64,000 nt of DNA from Scandinavium ludwigii_A (lineage in GTDB: Bacteria; Pseudomonadota; Gammaproteobacteria; Enterobacterales; Enterobacteriaceae). Position 1 is the stretch's first letter. Each line of letters opens with the position of its first letter. Under the pieces are notes generated by a model, which had not been told where the DNA came from, did not search any database, and saw only the letters and a program-made list of their open reading frames with translations. Shown in pieces: positions 34,989-43,473 of the stretch. Location of the stretch: positions 4,464,001 to 4,528,000 of the forward strand of contig CP191518.1 in the NCBI GenBank assembly GCA_050516505.1. Reading direction: 5' to 3'. The position numbers and the translations under genes were made by a program.

Positions 34989-36360
34989 ATATCACGCGTG
35001 AGAACTGCTGCATCCGCGCTTTCTGGCGCAGATAGGTATCGAAACACATGCAGATGTTGCGGATCAGCAACCGCCCTTTCGCCGTCACCTGAATACCTTG
35101 CGCATTCACGTCCACCAGCCCATCTTTCGCCAACGGCGCCAACAACGTTAAATCTTCAGCAAAGTATTGCTGGAAATCCAGCGCCCACTGCGTCTCAACG
35201 TCGGCAAAATCAAGGCGGAAATTACAAATCAGCGCCTTGATCACATCGCGGCGAATACAGTCATCCTGAGTGAGCGCAATGCCGCGCCACAGTGCGTTCC
35301 CGCTTTCATCCACCTGCTGATAATAACGCTTCAGCTCTTTCTGGTTCTGCGCGTAACTGTCGCCAATCATGCTGATGGCTGAAACGCCGAGGCCTAACAA
35401 ATCGCTGTCACCTTGCGTGGTGTAGCCCTGGAAATTGCGGTGCAACACGCCTTCACGCTGAGCAATCGCCAGTTCATCACCCGGGCGCGCAAAATGGTCC
35501 ATGCCGATAAACTGATAACCCGTTTCGGTCAGAGACGTGATGGTTTCCTGCAGGATATCGAGCTTTTGCTGAGCCGACGGTAAATCTTCGTCTTTGATTT
35601 TACGCTGGGCCGCGAACAGCGTCGGCATGTGCGCGTAGTTAAACACGCTCAGACGGTCCGGGTTCAGCTCTGCAACCCGCTTGAGGGTAAAGGCAAAGCT
35701 CTCCGGCGTTTGCTTCGGCAGGCCGTAAATCAGGTCGATATTGGTCGATGTGAAGCCAATCTCGCGGGCGCGGTTCAGCAGCGCAAAGATAAACTCTTCG
35801 TCCTGCTCGCGGTTTACCAGGCGCTGGACCTCTTTGTTGAAGTCCTGCACGCCCATGCTCAGGCGGTTAAAACCTTCCCCGCGCAGATGATCCAGCACAT
35901 CCAGTTCGATTTCGCGCGGGTCAACTTCGATAGAAATCTCGACGTCCGCAAGAAACTCAAAATGCCCGCGCAGGAGCTGCATCAGGCGGCTGATTTGCGC
36001 TTTGTTCAGATAGGTTGGCGTTCCGCCACCCCAGTGCAACTGGCTTACCTTGCGGCCGGCAAACAGCGGCGCACGGTGGACAATTTCCTGTTCCAGCGCA
36101 TCGAGGTACTGATCGGCCTTATGCTGTTGGCGGGTCACAATCTTATTGCAGCCGCAGAAGTAGCAGAGCTTATGGCAGAACGGGATGTGAACGTACAGCG
36201 ACAGCGGGCGTTCAGGATAACGGGCAACCGCATGCTGAAAGTCGGTTTCGCCGAACGCGTCGGAAAACTCCAGCGCGGTGGGGTATGAGGTATAACGTGG
36301 CCCGGAATAGTTGTACTTCTGGATTAGGGCCAAATCCCAGTCGATTAACTGCTCAGACAT
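34987..36360 (-). CDS. hemN: Oxygen-independent coproporphyrinogen III dehydrogenase
   Basis: 457 aa radical-SAM enzyme that decarboxylates two propionate side chains of coproporphyrinogen III during anaerobic haem synthesis. The cluster motif CHKLCYFCGC (Cys62, 66, 69) binds [4Fe-4S]/SAM. The ATG at 36360 gives MSEQLIDWDLALIQKYNYS, the family start; a 28-codon upstream extension overlaps another small ORF and lacks homology. RBS AAGGAGTAAGC. Alone downstream of a small membrane ORF and yihI. Confidence 0.97.
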   Translation of the reverse strand: MSEQLIDWDLALIQKYNYSGPRYTSYPTALEFSDAFGETDFQHAVARYPERPLSLYVHIPFCHKLCYFCGCNKIVTRQQHKADQYLDALEQEIVHRAPLFAGRKVSQLHWGGGTPTYLNKAQISRLMQLLRGHFEFLADVEISIEVDPREIELDVLDHLRGEGFNRLSMGVQDFNKEVQRLVNREQDEEFIFALLNRAREIGFTSTNIDLIYGLPKQTPESFAFTLKRVAELNPDRLSVFNYAHMPTLFAAQRKIKDEDLPSAQQKLDILQETITSLTETGYQFIGMDHFARPGDELAIAQREGVLHRNFQGYTTQGDSDLLGLGVSAISMIGDSYAQNQKELKRYYQQVDESGNALWRGIALTQDDCIRRDVIKALICNFRLDFADVETQWALDFQQYFAEDLTLLAPLAKDGLVDVNAQGIQVTAKGRLLIRNICMCFDTYLRQKARMQQFSRVI

Positions 36361-36362
36361 GC

Positions 36363-36545
36363 TTACTCCTTCCGGTGGTCTCGCGAACGACGACGGCGTG
36401 CCGGCTGGCCCATCATTCGGGCACTCTGCCGGTTGCGCAGCCAATGCTGACGCCGCGACAACCGTCGTAGTTTAACGAATAACCACCCCAGATAACACAT
36501 AACCAGAAGGGTTATAAGCAGGACCGGCAGCCCGAAGGGGTGCAA
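36363..36545 (-). CDS. Small membrane protein, uncharacterised
   Basis: 60 aa: one hydrophobic helix (FGLPVLLITLLVMCYLGWLFV, residues 4-24) followed by a strongly basic tail (LRRLSRRQHWLRNRQSARM and RRRRSRDHRKE). It fits exactly between yihI (stop at 36549) and hemN (start at 36360), leaving three bases or fewer on each side, which suggests a real coupled gene. The CGTTAGTTTCC region upstream is inside the end of yihI, so ribosome reuse is likely. I do not recognise the family. A short single-helix, cationic-tail protein could act as a membrane or RNA-binding adaptor; that is speculation. Confidence 0.55.
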   Translation of the reverse strand: MHPFGLPVLLITLLVMCYLGWLFVKLRRLSRRQHWLRNRQSARMMGQPARRRRSRDHRKE

Positions 36546-36548
36546 ACG

Positions 36549-37064
36549 TTAGTTTCCGCCTTTCAGCAGACGCATCATGTCTTCTTTGCCTTCGTCTTCT
36601 TCTTCGTCTTCATCGTCGTCGTAAGAAAGACCCAGTTCCTGCATCAGTGCATCGATGCGGTCGAGTTTTGCGTCAACCCAGGTTTGTTCTTCGGCGCTCA
36701 GGGCTTCGCCCTTCTCGAGACGTTCCAGCAGCGCGTCCAGGCGCTCGTCATTTTCCAGTAAATCCAGCTCGGCCTGCGGTGAAAGCATAGGTTTCTCGCT
36801 CTTCGGTTTTTGCTGCCGGGTTACCGGACGCTCGACAGCGCCCAGCTGAATCGGAGTTTTACTGCCAATACGTGGATCTTTCTGTTGGCTCTGTTTCTTG
36901 CCACCAGTGCCAGCCTCACCGCCACTCGCGCGGCTACCTGCTGTGTGACCACGGTGCTTTTTGGTGCGTTTACGGTCACGCGCTTCCTGATCAAGCTCTT
37001 CACGCGTCTTGCGACGGGCTTTACCAGGTGCTGTGCTACGCGGTGCGGATGTTGGTTTTTTCAT
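36549..37064 (-). CDS. yihI: Der GTPase-activating protein YihI
   Basis: 171 aa (169 in E. coli). Enhances GTP hydrolysis by the ribosome-assembly GTPase Der. Basic, disordered N-terminus (KARRKTREELDQEARDRKR), PRIGSKTPIQLG segment and a helical acidic C-terminus (LSYDDDEDEEEDEG...DMMRLLKG). Start at 37064 gives MKKPTSAPRS. Next to csrC and engB, the same neighbourhood as in E. coli, linking ribosome-assembly factors. Confidence 0.95.
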   Translation of the reverse strand: MKKPTSAPRSTAPGKARRKTREELDQEARDRKRTKKHRGHTAGSRASGGEAGTGGKKQSQQKDPRIGSKTPIQLGAVERPVTRQQKPKSEKPMLSPQAELDLLENDERLDALLERLEKGEALSAEEQTWVDAKLDRIDALMQELGLSYDDDEDEEEDEGKEDMMRLLKGGN

Positions 37065-37134
37065 GATGATGGGTTTCTTTACGTTGTTTACTACAGTATA
37101 GAATTGAGCCGGAATCTAGCAGAAAGCAGACAAA

Positions 37135-37379
37135 GAAAAAAGGCGACAGAGTAATCTGTCGCCTTTTTTCCTGACTCATAACCCATTACGGGTCTGACAA
37201 TCCCTGTTTGCCACCAACTCACCCTGTTTTTCCCTTGGCGCAGAACACTCCATGTCGTCTTCCTGATCCTTTTTCGACGTCTCCAGACGTTTGCCTCCTG
37301 GCAATTCCTTCGTCTTCCCCTCCTGGCGCTCCTGACCCTCGTCCTGAGTTCTTATCCTTATTCGGCATCCTCGCCTGAT
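37135..37379 (-). ncRNA. csrC: CsrC regulatory RNA
   Basis: Small RNA that sequesters the translational repressor CsrA through many GGA-containing loops. On the minus strand I count 15 GGA triplets across about 245 nt, including CAGGACGAGGGTCAGGAGC and GTCAGGAAAAAAGGCGAC, the latter shared with E. coli CsrC. It ends in the terminator GGCGACAG-ATTACT-CTGTCGCC plus T-run. The 5' end at about 37379 is set by alignment to the E. coli start. Located between yihI and engB and divergent from engB, as in E. coli. Confidence 0.92.
37136..37168. terminator. Terminator of csrC (also usable from yihI side)
   Basis: Stem AGGCGACAGA-GTAA-TCTGTCGCCT flanked by A-tract and T-tract, so it is symmetric in both directions. 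Confidence 0.9.
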
Positions 37380-37650
37380 GGGAAGTACTTTACCGTTTTA
37401 TCCTTAACACTCAAGGCGCTATTGGGCATAAAAATGTCATTTCGGAATAGTACTAAAAACTAACCATTTGATTTAATTAGAATCTATAAAAATAGCGCCT
37501 GCAACTTCTCTGAAAGTTCGCATAGTAATGATGGCAAATATCCTACAAAGAGCAGGGGTAATACTCACAGCGTGCTCTTCGACAAACACCGCCTTTTGCC
37601 ATTGTTCAGGTATACTCCCCGCCATAGCCCGATTTTATGGAGACGATCCT

Positions 37651-38292
37651 TTGACTACCCTGAACTATCAACAGACGCATTTTATTCTCAGTGCGCCTGA
37701 TATTCGCCACTTGCCGTCCGACACCGGGATTGAAGTGGCATTTGCCGGTCGCTCCAATGCAGGTAAATCGAGCGCCCTGAATACCCTGACTAACCAGAAA
37801 GGCCTGGCGCGCACCTCAAAAACGCCAGGTCGTACGCAGCTCATCAACCTGTTTGAAGTCACTGAAGGCAAACGCGTTGTCGATTTACCGGGTTACGGTT
37901 ACGCCGAAGTACCGGAAGAGATGAAGCTTAAATGGCAGCGTGCTCTGGGTGAGTACCTGGAAAAACGCCTTTGCCTGAAAGGGTTAGTCGTGCTGATGGA
38001 TATTCGCCATCCGCTGAAAGACCTTGATAAGCAGATGATCGAATGGGCTGTCGACAGCAATATTGAAATCTTAGTTCTGCTGACCAAAGCCGACAAACTG
38101 GCCAGCGGCGCGCGTAAAGCGCAGCTGAATACGGTGCGTGAGGCCGTTCAGGCCTTTAATGGCGATATTCAGGTAGAAGCGTTTTCTTCATTGAAGAAAA
38201 TTGGCGTCGATTTATTGCGTAAGAAACTCGATACCTGGTACAGCGAAATTGCGCCGCAGGAAGAGCAAGAAGAAGAGACCGGCGGGGAATAA
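37651..38292 (+). CDS. engB: Ribosome biogenesis GTPase EngB (YihA/YsxC)
   Basis: 213 aa essential GTPase for 50S maturation. G1 GRSNAGKSSALNT, G3 DLPGYGYAEVPEE, G4 LLTKADKL are all clear. The start is a TTG at 37651 (MTTLNYQQTHF), with GGAG 8 bp upstream; the longer ATG-initiated frame from 37528 would run through the promoter region and is rejected. Same TTG-type start context as the E. coli gene. Divergent from csrC and convergent with spf. Confidence 0.95.
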   Translation: MTTLNYQQTHFILSAPDIRHLPSDTGIEVAFAGRSNAGKSSALNTLTNQKGLARTSKTPGRTQLINLFEVTEGKRVVDLPGYGYAEVPEEMKLKWQRALGEYLEKRLCLKGLVVLMDIRHPLKDLDKQMIEWAVDSNIEILVLLTKADKLASGARKAQLNTVREAVQAFNGDIQVEAFSSLKKIGVDLLRKKLDTWYSEIAPQEEQEEETGGE

Positions 38293-38327
38293 TCCTGATT
38301 GACGTCTGACTGGCGAATAACCCTGAT

Positions 38328-38353
38328 AAGCGCGGAACTCTCCGCGCTTTTTA
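38328..38353 (+). terminator. Terminator of engB
   Basis: Stem AAGCGCGGA-ACTC-TCCGCGCTT followed by T-rich sequence, 35 bp after the engB stop. Confidence 0.88.
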
Positions 38354-38366
38354 TTTTCTTTCGCGC

Positions 38367-38476
38367 AATAAAAAACGCCCCAGTCATTACTGACTGGGGC
38401 GGCTAAATATTCAGCCAAATCCGATTACGTGAAGTAAAAGGTCTGAAAGATAGAACATCTTACCTCTGTACCCTAC
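38367..38476 (-). ncRNA. spf: Spot 42 RNA
   Basis: About 110 nt minus-strand RNA, nearly identical to E. coli Spot 42: begins GTAGGGTACAGAGGTAAGAT, contains the Hfq-dependent target-pairing regions, and ends in the terminator GCCCCAGTCA-GTAA-TGACTGGGGC plus T-run. Repressed by CRP-cAMP and controls catabolite genes such as galK. Lies between polA and engB as in E. coli. Confidence 0.96.
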
Positions 38477-38665
38477 GCGAATAACTCTACTCTTTTTTCA
38501 TGAGCCCAGAAAGCACTTTTTGTAGTTTTTTTTCACTTCTTACATAGCGAATTCCGATGATCATCACAAAACGCTATAAGTTATGTTGCTTACTTACAAA
38601 AAGTACCGACGAAATCACCGGGTAAAAACGCGTATTTTGGCGAATATTCAGCCTGAGTCAGACGC

Positions 38666-41458
38666 TTAGTGCGCCTGATCCCAGTTAACACCGCTGCCCA
38701 CTTCCACCAGCAATGGAACATCGAGCGTCGTGCTATTTTCCATCAGTTCATGGACTTTCTTCGTGACCGCTTCGAGATCGTCTTTATGCACTTCGAACAC
38801 CAGTTCATCGTGCACCTGCATGATCATTCGTACGCGCGGCTGTTCTTTCAACAACCAGGCGTCGACCGCAATCATGGCTCGTTTGATGATATCTGCTGCC
38901 GTGCCCTGCATTGGGGCGTTAATCGCCGCACGCTCAGCACCTGCACGACGTGCCGCATTGCTGGATTTGATGTCCGGCAGATACAGACGGCGACCTTCCA
39001 GCGTTTCAACGTAACCCTGCTCTTTGGCCTGCTCGCGCGTGCGCTCCATATATTCACGCACGCCCGGGTAACGCTCAAAGTAGAGATCCATGTATTTCTG
39101 AGACTCTTTACGCGGAATATTCAGCTGACGGGATAGCCCGAACGCGCTCATGCCATAAATCAGGCCGAAGTTGATCGCCTTCGCGCTGCGACGCTGTTCA
39201 TTACTGACGCTATCTAACGGCAGACCAAAAACCTCCGCCGCAGTAGCTCGGTGAATGTCTTTGCCTTCGGCGAAAGCTGTTAGCAGGCCTTTATCGCGGG
39301 AAAGGTGCGCCATGATACGCAGTTCAATTTGCGAGTAGTCCGCAGAAACAATCAGATAGTCTTCTGGTGCGACAAACGCCTGACGAATACGGCGCCCTTC
39401 TTCGTTACGCACCGGAATGTTTTGCAGGTTCGGCTCGGTCGAAGACAAACGTCCCGTCGCCGCAACCGCCTGATGGTAGGAAGTGTGCACGCGGCCCGTT
39501 TTCGCATTGATCATCAGCGGCAGCTTGTCGGTGTAGGTCGATTTCAGCTTAGCCAACCCGCGATATTCAAGGATAACTTTCGGCAGCGGATAATCCAGCG
39601 CCAGCTCTTCCAGCACTTCTTCCGAGGTAGACGGTGCGCCGCCAGGGGTTTTCTTCAGTGGCTTAATACCCTGTTTTTCAAACAGGATGGTTTGCAGCTG
39701 TTTTGGGGAGGAAAGATTAAACGCCTCACCCGCTATCTCATGGGCTTTTTGCTCAAGTTCAACCAGACGCGTCGAAAGCTCCGCCGAATGGTTGTGCAGC
39801 ACGTCCGGGTCGATATTGACCCCATTCCGCTCTACGCGTGAAAGAACAGGCACTAACGGCATTTCGATATGCTGGAAAACATTCAGCGGGCCTTCCTGCT
39901 TTTGCAGTTTTGGCCACATTTTCAGATGCAACTGCAGCGTGACGTCGGCGTCTTCGGCCGCATAACGACCCGCTTCTTCGAGGGCAATCTGATTAAAGGT
40001 GAGTTGATTTTTTCCCTTACCGGCGATTTCTTCGAATGTGATGGTTTTATGTTTTAACCAGCGGTCAGAAAGGCTGTCCATGTCATGACGCCCGGCCACG
40101 CTGTCGAGGGTGTAGGATTCCAGCATGGTATCGAACGCAATACCGCGCAGCTCAACGCCGTAGTTCGCCAGGATGCCACGATCGTATTTCAGGTTCTGGC
40201 CGACTTTCAGAGAGTTATCGTCTTCCAGCAACGGTTTCAACAACGCCAGCACGCGCTCAAGTGAGAGCTGCTCCGGCGCGTCGATATAATCATGCGCGAC
40301 CGGAACGTAGGCGGCTTCGCCCGGCTCTGCGGCAAACGACAGACCGACCATATTGGCCGAAATGTTGTCGAGGCTGTCGGTTTCAGTATCAAACGCAAAG
40401 ACCGGCGCTTTCTTCAGTTTCTCGATCCACTGAGTGAGCGTTGCTTCATCGAGAATAGTGACGTAGTTTTCCGAAGAGAGCGCAATCGCAGGCTCTTCAG
40501 GCTCTGCTTCCACTGCAGCGGCGGCAGCAACCAACGGTTTCGCTGACGGTTTTCCGCCTTTGGCCTGCATCCATTTCCCGGCTTCAACGTCCGTAATCCA
40601 ACGCTTGAACTCATACTGCTTAAACATGCTGAGCAGTTCACCGGCCGCAGGCTCCTGAACCTCAAGCTGATCACAGGTTAATTCCAGCTCAACGTCGGTT
40701 TTGATGGTCGCAAGCTTGTAGGAGAGATAGGCCATCTCTTTGTTCTGCTCAAGCTTTGCAGCCATGGTTTTCGCGCCACGGAAGGTAAGCCCGGCGATTT
40801 TCTCCGGCTCGGCGTACAGCGTATCCAGCCCGCCCAGTCCTTGCAGCAGCGCCTGTGCCGTTTTCTCGCCCACGCCTGGAACGCCAGGAATGTTATCTGA
40901 GGAATCTCCCATCAGGGCGAGGAAATCAATAATCAGTTCCGGCGGCACGCCGTATTTGGTGACCACTTCTTCCGGACCAAGCACGGTATTGGTCATCGTG
41001 TTGATGAGTGTGATTTCAGGCGTGACCAGCTGGGCCATGTCTTTATCACCGGTACTGATCAGCACTGGACGGCCCGCTTTTTCGGCTTCACGCGCCAGGG
41101 TGCCAATGACGTCATCAGCCTCAACGCCTGAGACCGCCAATAATGGCAGGCCCATCGCCTTGACCATCGCGTGCAGCGGTTCAATCTGCGCACGAAGATC
41201 GTCAGGCATTGGTGGGCGATGAGATTTGTAATGTTCGAACAGTTCGTCACGGAAAGTTTTGCCCTTGGCATCAAAGACAACCGCCGCATGCGTTGGTTGA
41301 TACTGCATGATCAGGCTGCGCAGCATATTCAGTACGCCGTACATGGCGCCTGTCGGTTCACCTGCGCTGTTCGTCAGCGGAGGAAACGCGTGGTATGCGC
41401 GATAGAGATAGGAGGAGCCATCAACCAGGATGAGAGGGTTTTCTTGGATCTGAACCAT
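38666..41458 (-). CDS. polA: DNA polymerase I
   Basis: 930 aa. N-terminal 5'-3' exonuclease (about 1-290, with GVEADDVIG and GDSSDNIPGV), 3'-5' proofreading domain (FAFDTETDSL holds the Asp/Glu metal ligands), and the family A polymerase (VSADYSQIELR motif A, AKAINFGLIYG motif B, MIMQVHDELVFEV motif C). Works in gap filling and Okazaki fragment maturation. Two residues longer than E. coli (928) in the linker around 300-330. Stop codon 190 bp downstream of the Spot 42 start. Confidence 0.98.
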   Translation of the reverse strand: MVQIQENPLILVDGSSYLYRAYHAFPPLTNSAGEPTGAMYGVLNMLRSLIMQYQPTHAAVVFDAKGKTFRDELFEHYKSHRPPMPDDLRAQIEPLHAMVKAMGLPLLAVSGVEADDVIGTLAREAEKAGRPVLISTGDKDMAQLVTPEITLINTMTNTVLGPEEVVTKYGVPPELIIDFLALMGDSSDNIPGVPGVGEKTAQALLQGLGGLDTLYAEPEKIAGLTFRGAKTMAAKLEQNKEMAYLSYKLATIKTDVELELTCDQLEVQEPAAGELLSMFKQYEFKRWITDVEAGKWMQAKGGKPSAKPLVAAAAAVEAEPEEPAIALSSENYVTILDEATLTQWIEKLKKAPVFAFDTETDSLDNISANMVGLSFAAEPGEAAYVPVAHDYIDAPEQLSLERVLALLKPLLEDDNSLKVGQNLKYDRGILANYGVELRGIAFDTMLESYTLDSVAGRHDMDSLSDRWLKHKTITFEEIAGKGKNQLTFNQIALEEAGRYAAEDADVTLQLHLKMWPKLQKQEGPLNVFQHIEMPLVPVLSRVERNGVNIDPDVLHNHSAELSTRLVELEQKAHEIAGEAFNLSSPKQLQTILFEKQGIKPLKKTPGGAPSTSEEVLEELALDYPLPKVILEYRGLAKLKSTYTDKLPLMINAKTGRVHTSYHQAVAATGRLSSTEPNLQNIPVRNEEGRRIRQAFVAPEDYLIVSADYSQIELRIMAHLSRDKGLLTAFAEGKDIHRATAAEVFGLPLDSVSNEQRRSAKAINFGLIYGMSAFGLSRQLNIPRKESQKYMDLYFERYPGVREYMERTREQAKEQGYVETLEGRRLYLPDIKSSNAARRAGAERAAINAPMQGTAADIIKRAMIAVDAWLLKEQPRVRMIMQVHDELVFEVHKDDLEAVTKKVHELMENSTTLDVPLLVEVGSGVNWDQAH

Positions 41459-41854
41459 AATTTCCGTGCCTGTTTATCTGATTAAGGGTAAAGGATGCCA
41501 CAGACAGAGCTAAAACATGAGTTTTTCGCCGTTATTGAGCTAAAAGTTTTGTAGATCCTCGGGATCGCTCGCAACCTTGTTCTGTGGATAAGTTTGTGTA
41601 TAGATTTATTCCATCGCATAAATCCTGGCAAGAGGCGATTCCATGTAACGATATTTTATATACTTTTCATTAAGTTACATTGGATCCATGTCATTTAACC
41701 TACTGTTGGTGGCATTTTGCTCTATGTGGATATAACTCTTCGATATTTTTCTACTCAGCCAGGACCCGTCTTCAGCTGTGATTTCTGGTAAAATCAGCCT
41801 TTTGTGCCTATCTAAGCCGTACTTTATACAATTAACTATCTGAATAAATTGATT
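41459..41854. promoter_or_regulatory. polA-yihG divergent intergenic region with DnaA boxes
   Basis: About 395 bp with no gene. It holds a perfect DnaA box TGTGGATAA at 41583-41591 and a one-mismatch copy TGTGGATAT at 41725-41733. DnaA boxes near polA and DnaA effect on its expression have been reported in E. coli. polA is transcribed leftward and yihG rightward from this region. The sequence is AT-rich; no other clear repeat seen. Confidence 0.75.
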
Positions 41855-42754
41855 ATGTCGAGATTACTCGCTGCGATGACGCTTTTGCTGAGTATCGCCC
41901 TTACCATTATCGTAACCATTGCGTGCTCTGTGCCGATCATCCTGGCGGGCATTATCAAACTGTTGCTTCCCATTCCCACGGTATGGCGTTCCGTCTCGGC
42001 GCTTTGCAACCTGATGATGTACTGCTGGTGCTCTGGCCTTGCGTTATTACTTCATCTGAATCCGTGGCTGAAGTGGGATGTTGTAGGCCTGGAAGGGTTG
42101 AGCAAGAAAAACTGGTATCTGCTTATATGCAATCATCATAGCTGGGCAGACATCGTGGTGCTGTGCGTGTTGTTCCACAAGCATATCCCGATGAACAAAT
42201 ACTTTTTAAAGCAGCAACTGGCCTGGGTTCCGTTTATCGGCCTCGCCTGTTGGGCGTTGGATATGCCTTTTATGCGCCGCTACTCCAGAGCTTATTTGAT
42301 TCGCCATCCGGAACGTCGTGGGAAAGATGTGGAAACCACACGGCGTTCATGCGAGAAATTCCGCACTCATCCCACCACCATTGTGAATTTCGTCGAAGGC
42401 TCTCGATTTACGGAAGATAAACGCATTGAAACCCGCTCGCCTTATAAGCACCTGCTGCCGCCGAAGGCTGCAGGGATAGCGATGGCGCTGAACGTGTTGG
42501 GAAGCCAGTTTGATAAGCTGATGAACGTCACGCTGTGCTATCCGGAAAACGATCGCACGCCCTTTTTCGATATGCTGAGCGGGAAGTTAACCCGCATTGT
42601 CGTACATGTGGATCTGGTGCCTATCGCACAAGAGCTGCATGGCGATTACGTGAACGATAAGAACTTTAAGCGGGGTTTTCAGCGTTGGCTGAATACCTTG
42701 TGGACGGAAAAAGATGCGCGAATCGAAGAGATGATAGCAGTAAGTATGAAATGA
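41855..42754 (+). CDS. yihG: Membrane-bound acyltransferase YihG
   Basis: 299 aa from ATG 41855 (a TTG two codons earlier gives 301). Family of 1-acyl-sn-glycerol-3-phosphate acyltransferases: the HX4D motif is in CNHHSWADIVV and the substrate motif in FVEGSRFTEDK. N-terminal membrane helices (LLAAMTLLLSIALTIIVTIA). E. coli YihG affects phospholipid acyl composition. The E. coli protein is annotated with about ten more N-terminal residues; here that stretch has no start codon. Confidence 0.93.
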   Translation: MSRLLAAMTLLLSIALTIIVTIACSVPIILAGIIKLLLPIPTVWRSVSALCNLMMYCWCSGLALLLHLNPWLKWDVVGLEGLSKKNWYLLICNHHSWADIVVLCVLFHKHIPMNKYFLKQQLAWVPFIGLACWALDMPFMRRYSRAYLIRHPERRGKDVETTRRSCEKFRTHPTTIVNFVEGSRFTEDKRIETRSPYKHLLPPKAAGIAMALNVLGSQFDKLMNVTLCYPENDRTPFFDMLSGKLTRIVVHVDLVPIAQELHGDYVNDKNFKRGFQRWLNTLWTEKDARIEEMIAVSMK

Positions 42755-42767
42755 ATTTACGCTATTA

Positions 42768-42786
42768 GCCCCAGATATTTTGGGGC
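42768..42786 (+). terminator. Hairpin after yihG
   Basis: GCCCC-AGATATTTT-GGGGC hairpin with little T-tract, 13 bp after the yihG stop; a weak terminator backed up by the next one. Confidence 0.5.
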
Positions 42787-42794
42787 GCTCAAAT

Positions 42795-42832
42795 AATAAC
42801 GCCGGTCAGTGACCGGCGTTATTTTATTTTTT
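42795..42832. terminator. Bidirectional terminator between yihG and dsbA
   Basis: Perfect 14 bp stem AATAACGCCGGTCA with TGACCGGCGTTATT around a single G, followed by T-rich sequence. It ends both convergent genes. Confidence 0.9.
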
Positions 42833-43447
42833 CTCAACAAGTTGCTTCACGGTATCGGCATATTGCTGCACGAAGACATCCATGTTGCTGGTATCCATAC
42901 CCTGCGGGTTCAGCTGGTATTTACCGTTGACGTACATCGCTGGAACGCCCTGCAGCTGCAGATCGGCTGCGGCTTTTTCTTCCTGAGCAACGATAGATTT
43001 CACCACAAAGCTGTTCCAGGCTGCGTCATAATCTTCGCCTTTAATACCTGCGTCTACGAAGACCTGACGGATGTCAGCAACAGTCTGGACGGTCTGGGTT
43101 TTTTGTACGGCTTCGAACATTGGAGCGGTGATCTTATCTTCCACGCCCAGCGCCATTGCCACTGCCCACGCCTGAGTCAGCTCTTTGCCCAGTGGGCCCA
43201 GGAACTCAACGTGATACTTGGTCATTTTTGTGCCTTCCGGCAGCTTTTTCTTCACGTTATCAGAGACGTGAAGGACCTGCTCAAACTCGTAGCAGTGTGG
43301 GCAATAGAATGAGAAGAACTCCAGAACCTGTGGTTCACCGGCTACAGGTTTTTCCAGCGTGGAGTACTGTTTGCCATCGGTGATTTGCGCAGCGGCGGCG
43401 CTGAATGCGAGAACCATGCCTGCCAGCGCAAGAAAAATCTTTTTCAT
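42824..43447 (-). CDS. dsbA: Thiol:disulfide interchange protein DsbA
   Basis: 207 aa periplasmic oxidase that introduces disulfide bonds into exported proteins and is reoxidised by DsbB. Signal peptide MKKIFLALAGMVLAFSAAA, active site CPHC at 49-52 of the precursor, and the cis-Pro loop RGVPAM/QGVPAMYV. One residue shorter than E. coli. Follows srkA by 26 bp; both form the srkA-dsbA operon, known to be driven partly by CpxR in E. coli. Confidence 0.97.
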   Translation of the reverse strand: MKKIFLALAGMVLAFSAAAAQITDGKQYSTLEKPVAGEPQVLEFFSFYCPHCYEFEQVLHVSDNVKKKLPEGTKMTKYHVEFLGPLGKELTQAWAVAMALGVEDKITAPMFEAVQKTQTVQTVADIRQVFVDAGIKGEDYDAAWNSFVVKSIVAQEEKAAADLQLQGVPAMYVNGKYQLNPQGMDTSNMDVFVQQYADTVKQLVEKK

Positions 43448-43473
43448 TGTTAACTCTCTCCTGAAAGTGTCTG

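Noticed and set aside
37528..37650. ATG-started extension of EngB
   Set aside because: The TTG at 37651 with GGAG upstream gives the conserved N-terminus; the extension has no homology and covers the promoter.
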